In this document: positions 23,008-34,250 of the stretch, piece by piece | Layout: every line of letters starts with the position of its first letter | Numbering within the stretch: position 1 is the first letter of the stretch | Origin: Pyropia haitanensis | Taxonomy: Eukaryota; Rhodophyta; Bangiophyceae; Bangiales; Bangiaceae | Assembly: GCA_008729055.1 (NCBI GenBank) | Contig: SDUX01000004.1 | Span: 2,046,001 to 2,110,000, forward strand | DNA: 64,000 nucleotides | Direction: 5' to 3' | Position numbers and translations under genes: made by a program | The notes under the pieces: model-generated | What the model was told of the DNA's origin: nothing | Database searches by the model: none | Seen by the model: the letters and a program-made list of their open reading frames with translations, nothing else

Positions 23008-25294
23008 GGAGGGACTGGAGGACGACACCACAGGTCGGCTGGCTGGCCCTGGGGCGCAGGTAAGTGCCCGTGCCCCTATCAAAGATGAAAATCAACGTGC
23101 AACCGCAGGCGGAGGCAAGCAAGAGAAAGAAATGAAAGCCAGAAGGATGCAGGCGCCAGTCGCAAGCAGCGCCAAGACGGCGAAGCAGGGACGGGGGGCG
23201 GGCGCGCGAGGACAAACGAACGTGCTGGCTGTCAGAGGCCGGCGGAATCCCCCTGCGCCCACCCCTTCCCTTCCCTGACGCGGATATGTGCCGTGGTGGG
23301 ACCGGATACCGGGCAACCGAGTCCCCGGATCCCACGCACACTCGTACATACCAGTCCAGAGAGGTACAATAAAGAGGAAGAGCCAGGCATGAATGCCAGC
23401 GTCCTCAACCCCGTATCAATCACAAACAAGGCACTGAGTTCATAATTTCGTTGCAACTGACGACACTGTCGCACCCATTCAAAATCTTGTCGTTGCGGCT
23501 ACGGGGAGGGCGATCGCAGTACGCACCGCTGCCGCCATCGCCGAAGCGCGGCAGCCGCCCTACCTGGCACGGATAGCACTTGGTGACCATTTTATAGTCT
23601 ACAGACAGCTCATCGTTCTGACATTGTGCGACTATTGCTCGTGAGACGCTAACAGTGGTTGTGAACACCCAGTCTCGAACATCACGCATCCGTCGCTGAA
23701 GTCTGTCCCTTCCCCTGCCTCGCTTTCATCCCTCGGACTTGCCCGCACTATGTCCATCCTATTTGCTCTCGGCCACCGCGCATTCCCCGCTTGTTCGATG
23801 AAACGATAAAAAGAGCGGCGCCGCCGCGAGGGGTCATCATCAGAAGCAATCTGGCGCGCAGATGACGTAGTGGCAGGCTGGGCCTGCATACGCACGGGGC
23901 ATTCGGGGGCAGATATGGTAGCTGGGAGCGAAAGCAACGGCCGTCTCAGCAGCGATCGGGGTGGAGTGCAGGGCAGTGGCATGTCTCACGGCACTTCAGC
24001 TCGACGAACCTCAGTCCATGTTACTTATTACTGAAGTCACTGGACGTTAAAGGTAGCCCCCCATCGGTCGTTTACGTCCGATCGGCGGTCAAGAATAACG
24101 CCCTCCGTGTTCTTCTCTGTCTCGCGGGAGAAGCACAACAGTATTGAACGGAAGAGGAAAAGCTCATCCATGACCTCTAGCTTACAAAAGCACCATGCGC
24201 CGTACAGAAGGAACTCAACAGTGGGAAAAACAGAGGAGTTCCCGAGTTTTATGACAGCGCCTTGCGGCTGTCGTGCCCATATACAGAGTGTTTTTTTTTT
24301 CAGCGTACGAGGCCCTCCCCCAAAAGACAGATGAATAGTGCTACCTGATGCGTACGAGTACTGTACTTGACAGTAAACATGAATTGGTCGGTCCCGTGAC
24401 GCACAGAGCCATGCGGGGAACCTGGTGTTGGGTCGTCCCAGGAGACTATCTATACGGAATAGATCTTCAGCTCCGTGCCGCCGCTGCGAGTATTGCGAGC
24501 GCCGCGGGTACTGCTGCTTGTCGCGGTCAGCGTACTGGTTGTGGAGGTTACAGTCGTGCCGAGCTGCTGATGTGAGGATAATCGTGAGGCGCCTGTCTTA
24601 CCGAGTACTGTGGCCGTGTCGAAACCTCTTTTGGAAGATACATTTACGCTCTGCATGGTGATTTCGTAGACGATGGGCTCCTGATGCACGAGCTCCGTTT
24701 TCCAGGTATTGTGGACCACATTGCGCACGCCAAGGTGCTCCTCTGCAAGCCCTGGATGGATGAAGACGTTGAGAGCAAGCCGGCAGTGCCCTCTCGAGGG
24801 GAAACAGCCATATCTATCAGGTGGAGGGCGACAAGGCGGGTCATATAATCCGCTACACCTGGTCCCCTCTGTCGTCCGGGTCCCTCCCCATGCCAACGTT
24901 CTCATAGATTCACTGTATCGGTCTGGTTGCTGAATTGCACTTCCTTCCGTGTACTGGATTGGTCCCTCCTTTGTTTCGTTGTAGAAACAGATAGCAGCTG
25001 TCATGGCACGCTCTCCGGACAACGACAACGTTGTCCCAGATGCTGAGCCAGAATTAGAGGCCATTTGGAACGTACAGAACTGGGTCAAAGAGCACGACGA
25101 GGACGAAGGGGTAGCCTCTGCTCGACCCGTCCTTCTACCAGCTCGTGAAGTTCGACGGGCGCGGCGGTTCATCATGGATCGCCACTTGGAAGTCTCGGCG
25201 ACGATGGACGCCATGATGCGGCCACTGCAAGCCGTTGCGTTCCCACCTCGAAGTCGTATGGGGGGATTGACTTCGTCTAATCAGTCCGAAGGAG
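23008..25294. other. Spacer between the two duplication copies, lower GC
   Basis: 2.3 kb of near-balanced base composition unlike the rest of the window. No gene accepted. A minus-strand frame at 24450-25214 (254 residues, Ser/Thr-rich C-terminal half) and an overlapping plus-strand frame from ATG 25003 both look partly protein-like, so this may be decayed coding or mobile-element sequence. An A/T-rich run with T13 occurs near 24290. Confidence 0.45.
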
Positions 25295-25996
25295 TGAGGG
25301 GAGCGAGAGGGGGGCAGCAGGTACGATGCGGGGGGCTGTCGGGCGCGGCTACTGGCGAGGCAACAGCGGCGGTGCCGGTGGCCGCGGTGACGGCGGAAGC
25401 GGCAGCGCCTGTTCAGCTTCATCCGAGACCACACGTGGAGAGTGTGACAGAAGTACGCTGTGAGCGATGTACACAGAGTAGTAGTATACTGAAAAGACCT
25501 CCATGTCCATCGGAAATTTGTGAAACACGTAGCACCTTTGGTCTAGTGGTAGAATACGTGCTTGCCACGCACGAGACCCGAGTTCGATTCTCGGAAGGCG
25601 CACTGTTCTTTTACTTTTTCACACGTGTAATCACGCAGGCAACCCGTGAGGTGACCGCCCGCACCCGCAGCGTTATTGGTCGTGATGTCTTTTTCTCGTA
25701 AATTAGTACGAAATCTAGTCGTGATGGAAAGCAAGAAGGTTTTGACATTCCTATAAATCAGAGAAAGTATCACGTGTTCGATGTAAGGAATGGGGTGCTC
25801 TTGAGTAAGTCGATTTTGCTCTCTGAGTAACCTTCCCATGCAGAATTGGGCTGGTTGATGTGTCCTGCAGGGGAGGCGTTCCAGTTCCAGCCCCACCGTG
25901 TCCGTGCGCGACCACAGACGACGACGGTTGGAGCGGGTGACGTGCGCCCATTGGGACGCCGACCGTGTTTGCTCAGCTTATGCTACGCACAGGGAA
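25295..25996. repeat. Segmental duplication, copy 2 (contains tRNA-Gly)
   Basis: Counterpart of 22314-23007, same orientation. Begins at a sharp junction after TCAGTCCGAA and ends within CTACGCACAGGGA. The tRNA copy inside is identical to copy 1, while flanks differ at scattered positions. Confidence 0.92.
25532..25602 (+). tRNA. tRNA-Gly (anticodon GCC), copy 2
   Basis: Identical over all 71 bases to the tRNA at 22551-22621, including the A3/C70 acceptor-stem mismatch. The anticodon GCC is at 25564-25566. The same T-rich terminator follows. Because flanks have diverged but the tRNA has not, the gene is probably under selection or recently copied. Confidence 0.96.
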
Positions 25997-26715
25997 GGAG
26001 AAAAGACACATACCCTCCAGGCGGTACGCGCACTCAGCGTCACGCCGCCGCTACAGCAGAGGAGCGACAGGAGTCCTGCCGCCCTACCCTGTCTACCTAC
26101 ACACGGGTCGACGGCACTTTGGTGGATGTCCTGTGCTGAGTCTCTTCCCGCCGCCATAGGGACCTGGCCAGTCGACAACCGAGGAGTACTTTCAAGGCGG
26201 ACAAGACAGCAAGTTGGCGCCACCTCCGTTGGAGTCCCGTCTCCAACCCCCCCCCCCCCGCTGCCGGTGGCCGAGCATGGTCATCGCTGTTTGGACTGAC
26301 GCGTCGGTGGCCACACCCGTGACACGTCTGAGTGGCTACCGCTCATGTGGGCCGAGGCGCGGCAGCCGCCCAAACATGCACAACCGTTCCATGAAAGCGG
26401 ATACTTTCATGAATTGCGCAAAATGGGAATGGAAATGCGGGGAGGAATAAATCATCCACAACCAAAGAAACCGCCATTCGGCGCGCCAGGTCGTGTCGCG
26501 GGCGGGCGGGCGGTGATCGGCTCCGGCGCTGGCTGGCACTCTGGCGTCCCCGTCCCCCCCTCCCCCCCCCGTCACTGCGATCGCTCGCCCCCACCCTCTC
26601 CACAGCCCATCGTCCCCTGTTGCCCCCTGTGTGGTCCTCCTCCCTCCCCGCTCCTCCTCGCTCTTCCTCTCAGACGCTGCTGCGGGCACCGTCGCGCCCA
26701 CGGGGAGTGCCCGCC
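25997..26715. other. Upstream region of adenylate kinase
   Basis: Transition from the lower-GC island back to GC-rich DNA. Pyrimidine-rich leader sequence (CTCC/CCCC blocks at 26540-26700) precedes the adenylate kinase ATG. No gene seen. Confidence 0.5.
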
Positions 26716-28324
26716 ATGGCGCCTGCCGCCGCCGCCCCCCAGCCGCCATCGGAGCTCGTGCGGGCGCTCCTGTCGCACGTGCCATCGGACGCGCTCAAGG
26801 CCGAGATGCAGCGCCGGTGCGTGGGGTCGACCAGTGTGGTTCTCGTCTGGGGTGGGCGGTGGAGGGTGGGGGGGGGGGGAGGGGGGCGGGCACAGGTAGG
26901 CGGGGGTGGGGCGGTTGGAGACGTTGATGGTGTTGTCGGAAGAGGGCGCTCTGTTCGCGCCCGTCTGGATGGACGGAAGGGAAGGTGCTGACAGGCCTGG
27001 GCACTGGCTGCCGGTGCCGTGTCTTATTGTCTGGCTGTGGTGTGGGTGGGTGACGTGGCCCCGTCGACCCGCTAGTGGGATGCTGGAGGCGTCGTTTGGC
27101 TCTGACGACGCGCCGGCGCATGATGGAAAGAAGCGTATCATCCTCATTGGTACGTGCCGCGCTCGACCGAGGGGCGGCGGGTGGGGTGTCCCGTTTCTCT
27201 TTTTGCGGGTGTGCATCCCAGCGCACCACTCCATTGGCGCGCGCGCTCACTGCGCCAGCACTCGGGCGTCGTGCATCGGACGGAGTGCGTGCTGTGTGCA
27301 GGCGGTCTGCTCGGCCGTGCGGCACGCGCGGTGCTGGCAGCACGGCCACTCGACTCTGTCCTGACGTGTCTCCGTTGCTTGTCTCCTGGGCGGTGTGGCA
27401 GCGCTGGCCCTTGTCCTCCGTGCTGTCCGTCTGGTGCGTGGTTCTTTTTGATGCCGCCGCGTTTCCCTTGTGTCGGCCTCTCGTCCACTGTGGACGGACG
27501 TATCCTGCCCGCTGGGCCGCTCTCTTTCCCTCGTATTTGGCGACACGCTGCGTCGCGGGCATCACTTGTTCCCCGGCACCACCCCCCTCCCCCCCTTCTT
27601 GCTCCCCCCCCTGCGCTCCCCGCCTTCCGGACGCTGTTGACGCACGCCCATTTGCGTAGGCCCCCCTGGCAGCGGCAAGGGCACCCAAGCCCCCCGCCTG
27701 GTGGAAAAGTACTGCCTGTGCCACCTGGCGACCGGCGACATGCTCCGCGCGGCGGTCCGCGCGGGCACCTCCCTCGGCAAGGAGGCCAAAAAGGTGATGG
27801 ACTCGGGCGGCCTCGTGTCGGACGAAATCGTCGTGGGCCTGATCCGCGAGAACATCTCCACCCCGGCGTGCGCCAAGGGCTTCATCCTCGACGGCTTCCC
27901 GCGGACGCTGCCGCAGGCGCGCAAGCTCGACGACATGCTCGCCGACGCGGCGGTGCCTGGCGTGGACGCGGCGCTCAACTTCCAGGTCGACGACGAGCGG
28001 CTGGTCAAGCGCATCACCGGGCGGCTGTTCCACCCGGCCAGCGGCCGGAGCTACCACACCGAGTTCAACCCGCCCGCCGCGGCCATGACCGACGACGTGA
28101 CGGGGGAGCCGCTCATCCGCCGATCAGACGACAACGAGGCGACGCTCGTCAAGCGGCTCGCGTCCTTCCACGCCAGCACCGCGCCGGTGCTCGAGTACTA
28201 CCGCCGGCGGGGGGTGCTCGCCGCGATCGACGCGGCGGCGGGGATTGAGGACGTCAACGCGGCGGTGTTTGCGGCGGTGGACCGGGCGACCGCGGCGCAC
28301 GGGCAAACCGCCAAGACACCATGA
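26716..28324 (+). CDS. ADK: Adenylate kinase (long form with LID), 3 exons
   Basis: Exons 26716-26816, 27076-27149 and 27660-28324 give 279 residues. Donors are GTGCGT and GTACGT; acceptors are CGCTAG and TGCGTAG. The enzyme interconverts ATP + AMP and 2 ADP. Seen: P-loop [10 protein letters not shown] (about 59-68, split by intron 2 after its first Gly base), AMP-site [13 protein letters not shown], the GFPRT motif in [15 protein letters not shown] start GRLFHP with a long non-zinc LID (YHTEFNPP), and [13 protein letters not shown]. Length and LID make it the eukaryotic AK2/plant cytosolic or mitochondrial class. The 50 or so residues before the P-loop resemble the N-terminal extension of plant AK ([14 protein letters not shown]), without a clear targeting peptide. 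Location is therefore uncertain. Confidence 0.95.
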
Positions 28325-28986
28325 GGGGGGGACGCGGTAGGGGTGGCGGGTCGTGGGCGGCGCGACGGGCGGGTGGGTTGGGGGCAAAGGAGCGGGCGTC
28401 GCGGCGGCACGCCGTCCGCCCGCCCCGATAGGGCCTGGCTGGCAGCCGCGCGCGGGGCGGGGCGGGGCGGGGCGGGACGCGCGCCGCGTCGTGACGGCGA
28501 GACGGCACGCGCGTCGCCTCCGCCCGCGGCCACGGCGCGTGTGCGGGTCGGCGGGGGGGGGGAGGCAGACGCCGTGCCTGGGTGTAACGGCGGGACCCAC
28601 CAGCCTCCCCTTTTTTTTTTTTTTTTTCTCGTTTTTTTTTGTACCTCGGCTGTTTTCTCGGTGCTCTGCCCGCGGCGTCCGCCGCGACGCGGATCCGGCC
28701 GGATCTGGCCAGCGCGCGCGGCAGCCGGCGGGCGGCAGATTGCATCGCCCCGCGCGGGCCGCGGCCTCGCTGGGCGGCCCGCTGCTGGCATTGGCCGCCC
28801 GCCCCGCGGCACACCACCTGTCGCTCCCCCCCCCCCCCCCCCACCTCGCTCCGGCTTTGTGTCTCTCTCGCCCCCCGCTCAGCAACCCCCCCCCCCCCCC
28901 CCCCCCTGTGGCCGGCGCGGTCAGCAGCCCGTCCCCCCCCCCTCCCCGCGTCCCCCCGGCCGACAGCGCCCGCCGCGTGGCCGACC
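28325..28986. other. Spacer ADK to ROK kinase
   Basis: G-rich sequence follows the ADK stop, then a T-rich stretch with T17 at about 28611-28627 and T10 near 28633, plausibly the 3' end signal. C runs at 28830-28842 and 28886-28906 lie in the leader of the next gene. Confidence 0.55.
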
Positions 28987-29034
28987 ATGCCCCTCCGTGA
29001 CGCGACCGTGCCACTGCCCGTCGCGGCGGCGGCG

Positions 29035-29066
<32 letters not shown>

Positions 29067-29364
29067 GGCCTACCACCTGGCCGCCCCCCCCGGCGGTCCA
29101 CCGCCCCGGACGGCGCCGCCGGCAGGCGTGCCGCCCCCCACCGCTGCCACCCCCGCCACCGCCGCCGCCGCCGCGGCCGCCGCCTCCCCCCCGGCCGCCC
29201 CCGCCGACGGGTGGCTGGTCGGGGTGGAGCTGGGCGGCACCACCTGCGTCGTCGCACGCTCGCGGCTGGCAGACCCGACGGCCGTCGTGGAGCGGTTGGA
29301 CGTGCCGACCGCCGCGCCCGCCGACACGCTGCCGGCGCTGGTGTCGTGGGTGGCGTCGCGGGTG

Positions 29365-29408
<44 letters not shown>

Positions 29409-30567
29409 CGGCGGCGACGGCGACGCGACGGCGGCGGCGGCGCCGCTGCTGGCGATTGGGGTGGCGTCGTTTGGGCCGCTGGTCGTGGACGCCGCGGCGG
29501 CCGCGTACGGCACGATCGGGCAGACGCCCAAGGCGGCGTGGCGGGGGGTGGACGTGCTCGCCCCGTTCCGCCGGTTTGGGGTGCCCCTCGGGCTGGACAC
29601 GGATGTGAACGCGCCGGCGCTGGCGGAGCTGCGCTACGGGGAGCACGGGTATGGCAGCGCGGGGGGGGTCTTGGGGGGGGGGGGGGGGGGGGGGAGCGGG
29701 CGTGCCGCCCGGCCGGCGTGATGGTGCCTGGGAGGACCGGTGGGGGAGGGCGAGGGTGGCTCGGCCGGCCGTCTCGGCGCGTGTGTTCCGTGGCGGCGCT
29801 CTGCGCGGCGGGGGAGGGAGCGTGGCGCGCCGGTGCGCTTCGCCGGACGCGGCCTAACCAGTCCCCGCGCGTCTTACCGTTGGTGCGCGTGGTCGTCTTC
29901 CCACCCCCGCCCCCCCCACAGGTCCGCCACCAACATTGCCTACATCACGGTTGGCACGGGCATTGGCGTCGGGGCGGTGGTCAACGGCGCCCCCCTGCAC
30001 GGCCTCCTCCACCCCGAAGCCGGCCACCTGCCCGTCCGCCGCCACCCCAACGACCCCTACCCCGGCTGCCTCACCACCCACGCGGCGGGCGTCGAGTCCA
30101 TGGCCTGCGCCCGCGCGCTCGCCGACCGCGTCGGCGGCCCGACCTTCCCCGTCGCCGACCTGCCCGGCGTGCCCGACGGGCACCCCGTCTGGCGCATCGC
30201 CGCGCACTACCTCGGCGGCCTCGTCGTGTCCCTCGCGTACGTGCTGTCACCGCAGGTGGTGGTGCTCGGGGGGGGGGTGCTCCAGCGGCCGGCGCTCCTC
30301 GCCGCCGTCCGCACCGCGGCGGTGGCGGCCAACGAGGGGTACCTCGACGTGCCGGCGCTGACGCCGGGGGGGGTCGCCGCGTACGTTGTGCGCTCCCGGT
30401 TTGGCAACGCCGCGGGGGTGGTGGGCGCGCTCGAGGTGGGGCGCCGCGCGCTGCAGGGGGGGGGGGGGGGGGGGGGGGGCGGGGGGAATGACTGCCGCGG
30501 ACGTGCAGCCGCGGCCACGGGCAGGGGGGAGAGGGGGTGGGGAGGGGGGGGTTGCGGTCGGGTGTAG
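28987..30567 (+). CDS. ROK-family sugar kinase (fructokinase/glucokinase type), 2 exons
   Basis: Exons 28987-29648 and 29922-30567 give 435 residues. ROK kinases phosphorylate hexoses with ATP. Seen: Ala-rich N-terminal 70 residues that may be a plastid leader, the phosphate motif VGVELGGTTCVVA (about 78-90), a Gly-run insert (about 122-140), the sugar-site DTDVNAPALAELRYGEHG, the adenosine motif TVGTGIGVGAVVNG, HPEAGHLPVRRHPNDPYPGC and the zinc-site-like pattern C-x3-H of bacterial fructokinases, then VVVLGGGVL. The HPN and GC..H features point to fructokinase, but specificity is not proven. The intron donor GTATGG is unlike the usual GTRCGT. The last 35 residues after ALQ follow a G20 run and are probably wrong; a one-base change ends the protein a few codons later at 30491. 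ROK proteins are rare in plants and animals, which suggests an acquired bacterial gene. Confidence 0.88.
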
Positions 30568-31247
30568 CGGGTGGGGGAGGGGGAAGGGCGCCGCTGCCGC
30601 CTCGCTGTCCTGGGCGACAGAGGGCCGGCCGCCGCGCGCAGCAGGCACGCCCACCCGCTGTGGCGCGTGTGGCCGTCCCTGGCGAGCGACGGTGGCGCGG
30701 TCCGCGGTTTTGGCTGTGGCGACAACCCGTGGCTACTGGCGACGGTGCGGCGGCGGCGGCTGGCGCAACGACGCTGCTGCGCCTGGCCGCTGTCAAGAGG
30801 GGCGCGCGGGAGCGGGGCCCCGCCGCCGCCGCCGCGACCGCGGCCAGCAGCGGCGCCGCCGGCGCACCGCTCCCCGGCCGCCGTCCCGCGTGACCCCTAC
30901 CGCGTCTGGCAGACGGTCGCCCTGTCTGGAGGCGCGCGGCCCGTCGCGGCCATCACGATGGACCGGGACGCCGCGGTTTGGGGAGTGGAGCCCCGCCGTC
31001 AGCAAACGATAGGAGCGGGGCGGACCCGCGCGTGCGCGCCGCCTAAAGTGCACGCCACGGATCGGGGACATCCGGGACGGGGCCGCGACGTACGCCGCTG
31101 CCGCCGAGGCGGTGGGCGGGGGGGACGGCGATGCCGCGGCGGGCGCCGTCCATGGCGACGACGATGCCGCCGCGGCCGCCACCGCCAACCCCCCACGGAG
31201 GGGTCTCCGTCGGCGGCGGCCCTGACGGTTGCGCTCGCCGAGCAGCA
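30568..31247. other. Spacer before the inverted-repeat element
   Basis: G-rich 3' flank of the kinase gene, then GCC/CGG triplet-like sequence. No gene seen. Confidence 0.5.
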
Positions 31248-32458
31248 GCGCAGTGGGTGCTAAACCGTCTCAAAGAAAACCTGCTTTTCCGTTGCTTGGC
31301 CCGGCCCGCAAGCGGTTGTCAACGCCTGTTTTGACAGTGTGAGGCCTGCTTTTTTTCGGTTTTTTTGTTTTTGACTTACATGGGTGCCTTTCGGGCCTTC
31401 GACGGAGTGCATCTCCTACTGAAAGAAGCGTCTGGAGCTGAGCTGTCTGGGCCTACAAAATCACCCGTGTCGACGGACCGAAACGCTTCACTGTAGTGCT
31501 CCATGCAATCCGCGTCTGGGAAGGTTGCCAACGACCGCAAGGTGGCTTGCAGGTCACCGCAGAGTACCTTGCGGAAACGCCTCTACATGGGCCATTGCGG
31601 TGGAAATCTCCCGCACTCTGCAGGGCCCGGGACTAAGAAAAGTGACGTGGAGGGAGACGCTTTGAGGACGCGCTTGACGACCCGGCTAGGGTGGATTGCG
31701 AAGGCTCAAGGGGTGGCTCTCTCTTCTCCCCCCCCCTTCACTCCACTCACCCGCTTCTCTGCTTGCACGTGGCCCCCTCACCTTTACTCCCCCATGCCCG
31801 TCCGCTCCCCCCCCGTTCTCGTCCGTGGGTGCCGCAGTCATGACGGCTTTTTGAGGCGCTGCGGAGCGGCAGCTACTGCAGGCTGTTGTGACTAGAAATT
31901 GTGGCGCGGCGCGGGGATAGTGCCCGCCGTCAACTTCGCTTCAGCCGATAGTAACGTTCTCTCCCGCCTCCCTCTCCCCTCAGCTCTCCTGCGCTTCCCG
32001 CTCACTCTCGACGGTAGGTATCGCGATGGAAGCGGCATCCGCTGAGGCGTAGAAGCCGGCCCCTGGCTGTCTGCGGCAGGTGGTGGTGATACTCCGCCTT
32101 GAGGTGTGCGGCTCCACTGCGGAGCTGGCGCAGGTAAACGAGCAGCTGCTGTCTCAGCGGAAGAGCGAGAACTCTGCGCTGGTCCAGGTAGCCAAGACGG
32201 CCCAGGGCTTCGAACACCTGTTCCGTCCCGGCCTCTGATTGGGTACACTCCGACGGTCGTTGACCGTCGCGACGTGGGAGATTTTTGCAAAGCGCCGCGC
32301 AAGAATGACAGACTTGCGGACGCACGCAGACTCCGCACAAAAATCTTGCTTGGACAAACAGAGTGGCTTGCGGAAAAGCAAGATCCCGCGCAAGCCCGCA
32401 AGGGGCCCCGCAAAGAAAAAGCAGGTTTTATTTTGAGACGGTTTAGCACCCACTGCGC
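31248..32458. mobile_element. Putative non-autonomous DNA element with terminal inverted repeats
   Basis: A perfect 27-base inverted repeat (31248-31274 against 32432-32458) flanks 1.2 kb. The arms begin GCGCAGTGGGTGCTAAACCG and continue imperfectly inward for about 18 more bases (AAAACCTGCTTTT). The outer flanks also show a weak inverted match (GCCGAGC at 31238 and 32464). No clear target-site duplication is visible. The interior has balanced composition and no transposase. One stretch at 32087-32239 reads as protein-like, coiled-coil sequence (ELAQVNEQLLSQRKSEN), perhaps a captured gene piece. It could be a MITE-like element or an unrelated large inverted repeat. Confidence 0.7.
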
Positions 32459-33584
32459 AGCGCTCGGCAGGGGCCTCTCACGGGTGTGGTCTGGCGGGCC
32501 GCTGGAAAAGGGGACAGGTGTGTGCCTGTACTGTACAGCGGTACGCGCTTTCTGTCAAGGACCAGCACGCGCCTTGAAAGTGTGTCACTTTCACAGACCA
32601 TGCTGGGCAAGCCAGTTTCGGTTTTGGCCCCAGCTGTCCACGCTTTGGGCACGGCCACGCATTCGGCGCCCAGCTGATGAGCGCATCGCCGCCTCACTCG
32701 GTCACCTCCCGAATCCATGACACCTGATCATGCAAAGGGGGACCCGACCCGGCGCGCGCACCGCGGTGCGCGCCCGCCGCGGCGCACGCCCGCCGCCCCT
32801 GTCTCGCACGCCCGCACGGGGGCAGCCGTCCCGTCTGCCCCGCGTCTGCCGGCACGCCCCGGGTGCGTCCCCGCCCCTCAAGTCCCATGCGCCCTTCCGC
32901 TGCGTCTCCGTTTGGCGCGAGGAGGAGAGCGCCGCGGGGACGGCACCAGACGGGCGCGCCGCCCCACGCGGCCGCCCGCCTTGTCCCGCAGCCCCCCTGG
33001 GAGGCATCTCCCCAGTCCGTGTCTGTCGGCACGGCCTGCGCTGGTCCCACCCGCACATCACCGCCACGCCCGCAAGCGGGTGGTGGCCCCCTCAGTGTCT
33101 GCCGACTCGCCCCGTGCCTGTCCCCACCAGTGCCTCATGCGTGCCCGTGCCCGCCAGTGCCTCCCTCTCGCGCGTCGTCCCACTCGTGCGGCCGGCGTGT
33201 GGGGGACCGCGTCGCCCACCTCGGCGTCGGTTGGTAGCCCACACGGGCCGGGCCGTCCGCGCGCGGGCCGCGCACTGCCGCTGATGCCGCCTCTCCCAAA
33301 CGCTGGTACACGCGGGGCTTGGCAGAGTGGGGCGGGCGGCCCGACCCTGGGCAGAGGAGACAGACCCCGACACGCGGTTGGAGCGGCCCCCTGGCGCGGC
33401 TACGGTCCGCATAAGAGGCCTGTGTGGACCGACTTCCCGCTCCTCGATCCCTCTCTCCAGCACCTCACCGCCTGACCACAGTTCCACACCCCTTGGGAGC
33501 GCGGCGCAGTTCACATCCTCTCTTTTTCCCACGGCGGCTGTGCCCTCCATCTCCCCCACCTCTCTCTTCCGACCGCTTCCCACC
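32459..33584. other. Upstream region of the Cys-rich secreted protein
   Basis: 1.1 kb with GC-rich, slightly repetitive sequence (CGTGCCCG/CGCCCGC motifs at 32750-33260) and a pyrimidine-rich leader at 33500-33580 before the ATG. Open frames on both strands are not convincing. Confidence 0.5.
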
Positions 33585-34250
33585 ATGGCCATCCGCGTGT
33601 GCGCTGTGGTTGCCGCCTTGACCCTGGCGCTCCTCGCCGCCGTCTCGGCCGACGCCATCGACATTGGCGACTCGTGTCCGTGCGCCAAGGTCGCAGGCAG
33701 CGGCCGGTGCATCCGGTGGGAGTCGGGCCCCCCCGACATGGGCGTCTGCAGCTTCAACCGTTGCGGCCCGGCGTTTGCGTGCGTGCCCAAGGGCAAAGAC
33801 ACCCACGTGTGCCTGGCGCAGGCGGGGAGCGGCTCGGCCATTGCGTGCAAGGGCCGCGTTAGCCCCTATCAAAAGGGCTGCCGGTGCACCGCGACGCCCC
33901 TGACGGGCCCCTCCACTCCGACGCTGGTGCCCGTGCAGACCAAGCCAGCCGGGTGCACCGACAACGACGACTGCGAAGGCAGCGACGTGTGCGTGTCGGG
34001 CACGTGCGAGGCGGGCGGCACGTGCAGCGACGGCAAGAATTCGCTTTGCGACGAGGCGTACATGGACGCGACGGGGCTGAACAATGGCCGCGGCAAGTGC
34101 TGCCCCGCCACCAGCAAGTGCGTCAAGAACAAGCTGCAGGCGGGCACGTCGACGGTGTGCGCGACCAACTGTGGGCAGAAGTGCGAGCCGATCTGCACGC
34201 TCTCTGAGATTGACGGGGTGTCCTCGTGCGCCCAGCCAGTGCCCGCGTGA
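33585..34250 (+). CDS. Secreted cysteine-rich protein
   Basis: Intronless, 221 residues, from the ATG in a CCCACCATGG context. Residues 1-23 form a classic signal peptide (MAIRVCAVVAALTLALLAAV, cleavage near Ala-Asp-Ala). The mature part has 24 cysteines, many spaced as C-x3-C, C-x5-C and CC pairs. It falls into an N-terminal block (SCPCAKVAG, CIRW, GCRC), a Pro/Thr-rich hinge (about 105-125), and a C-terminal block with CTDNDDCEGSDVC, a short pattern typical of disulfide-knotted repeats such as those in Dickkopf- or EGF-like modules. No known enzyme motif. It is probably an extracellular or cell-wall protein stabilised by disulfides. The ERV-type disulfide oxidase gene follows 0.8 kb downstream, which may be coincidence. 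Confidence 0.88.
   Translation: MAIRVCAVVAALTLALLAAVSADAIDIGDSCPCAKVAGSGRCIRWESGPPDMGVCSFNRCGPAFACVPKGKDTHVCLAQAGSGSAIACKGRVSPYQKGCRCTATPLTGPSTPTLVPVQTKPAGCTDNDDCEGSDVCVSGTCEAGGTCSDGKNSLCDEAYMDATGLNNGRGKCCPATSKCVKNKLQAGTSTVCATNCGQKCEPICTLSEIDGVSSCAQPVPA

Noticed and set aside
24450..25214. Minus-strand frame of 254 residues and plus-strand frame from 25003
   Set aside because: Both overlap and neither gives a known motif; at best decayed sequence, so left as a note in the spacer entry.
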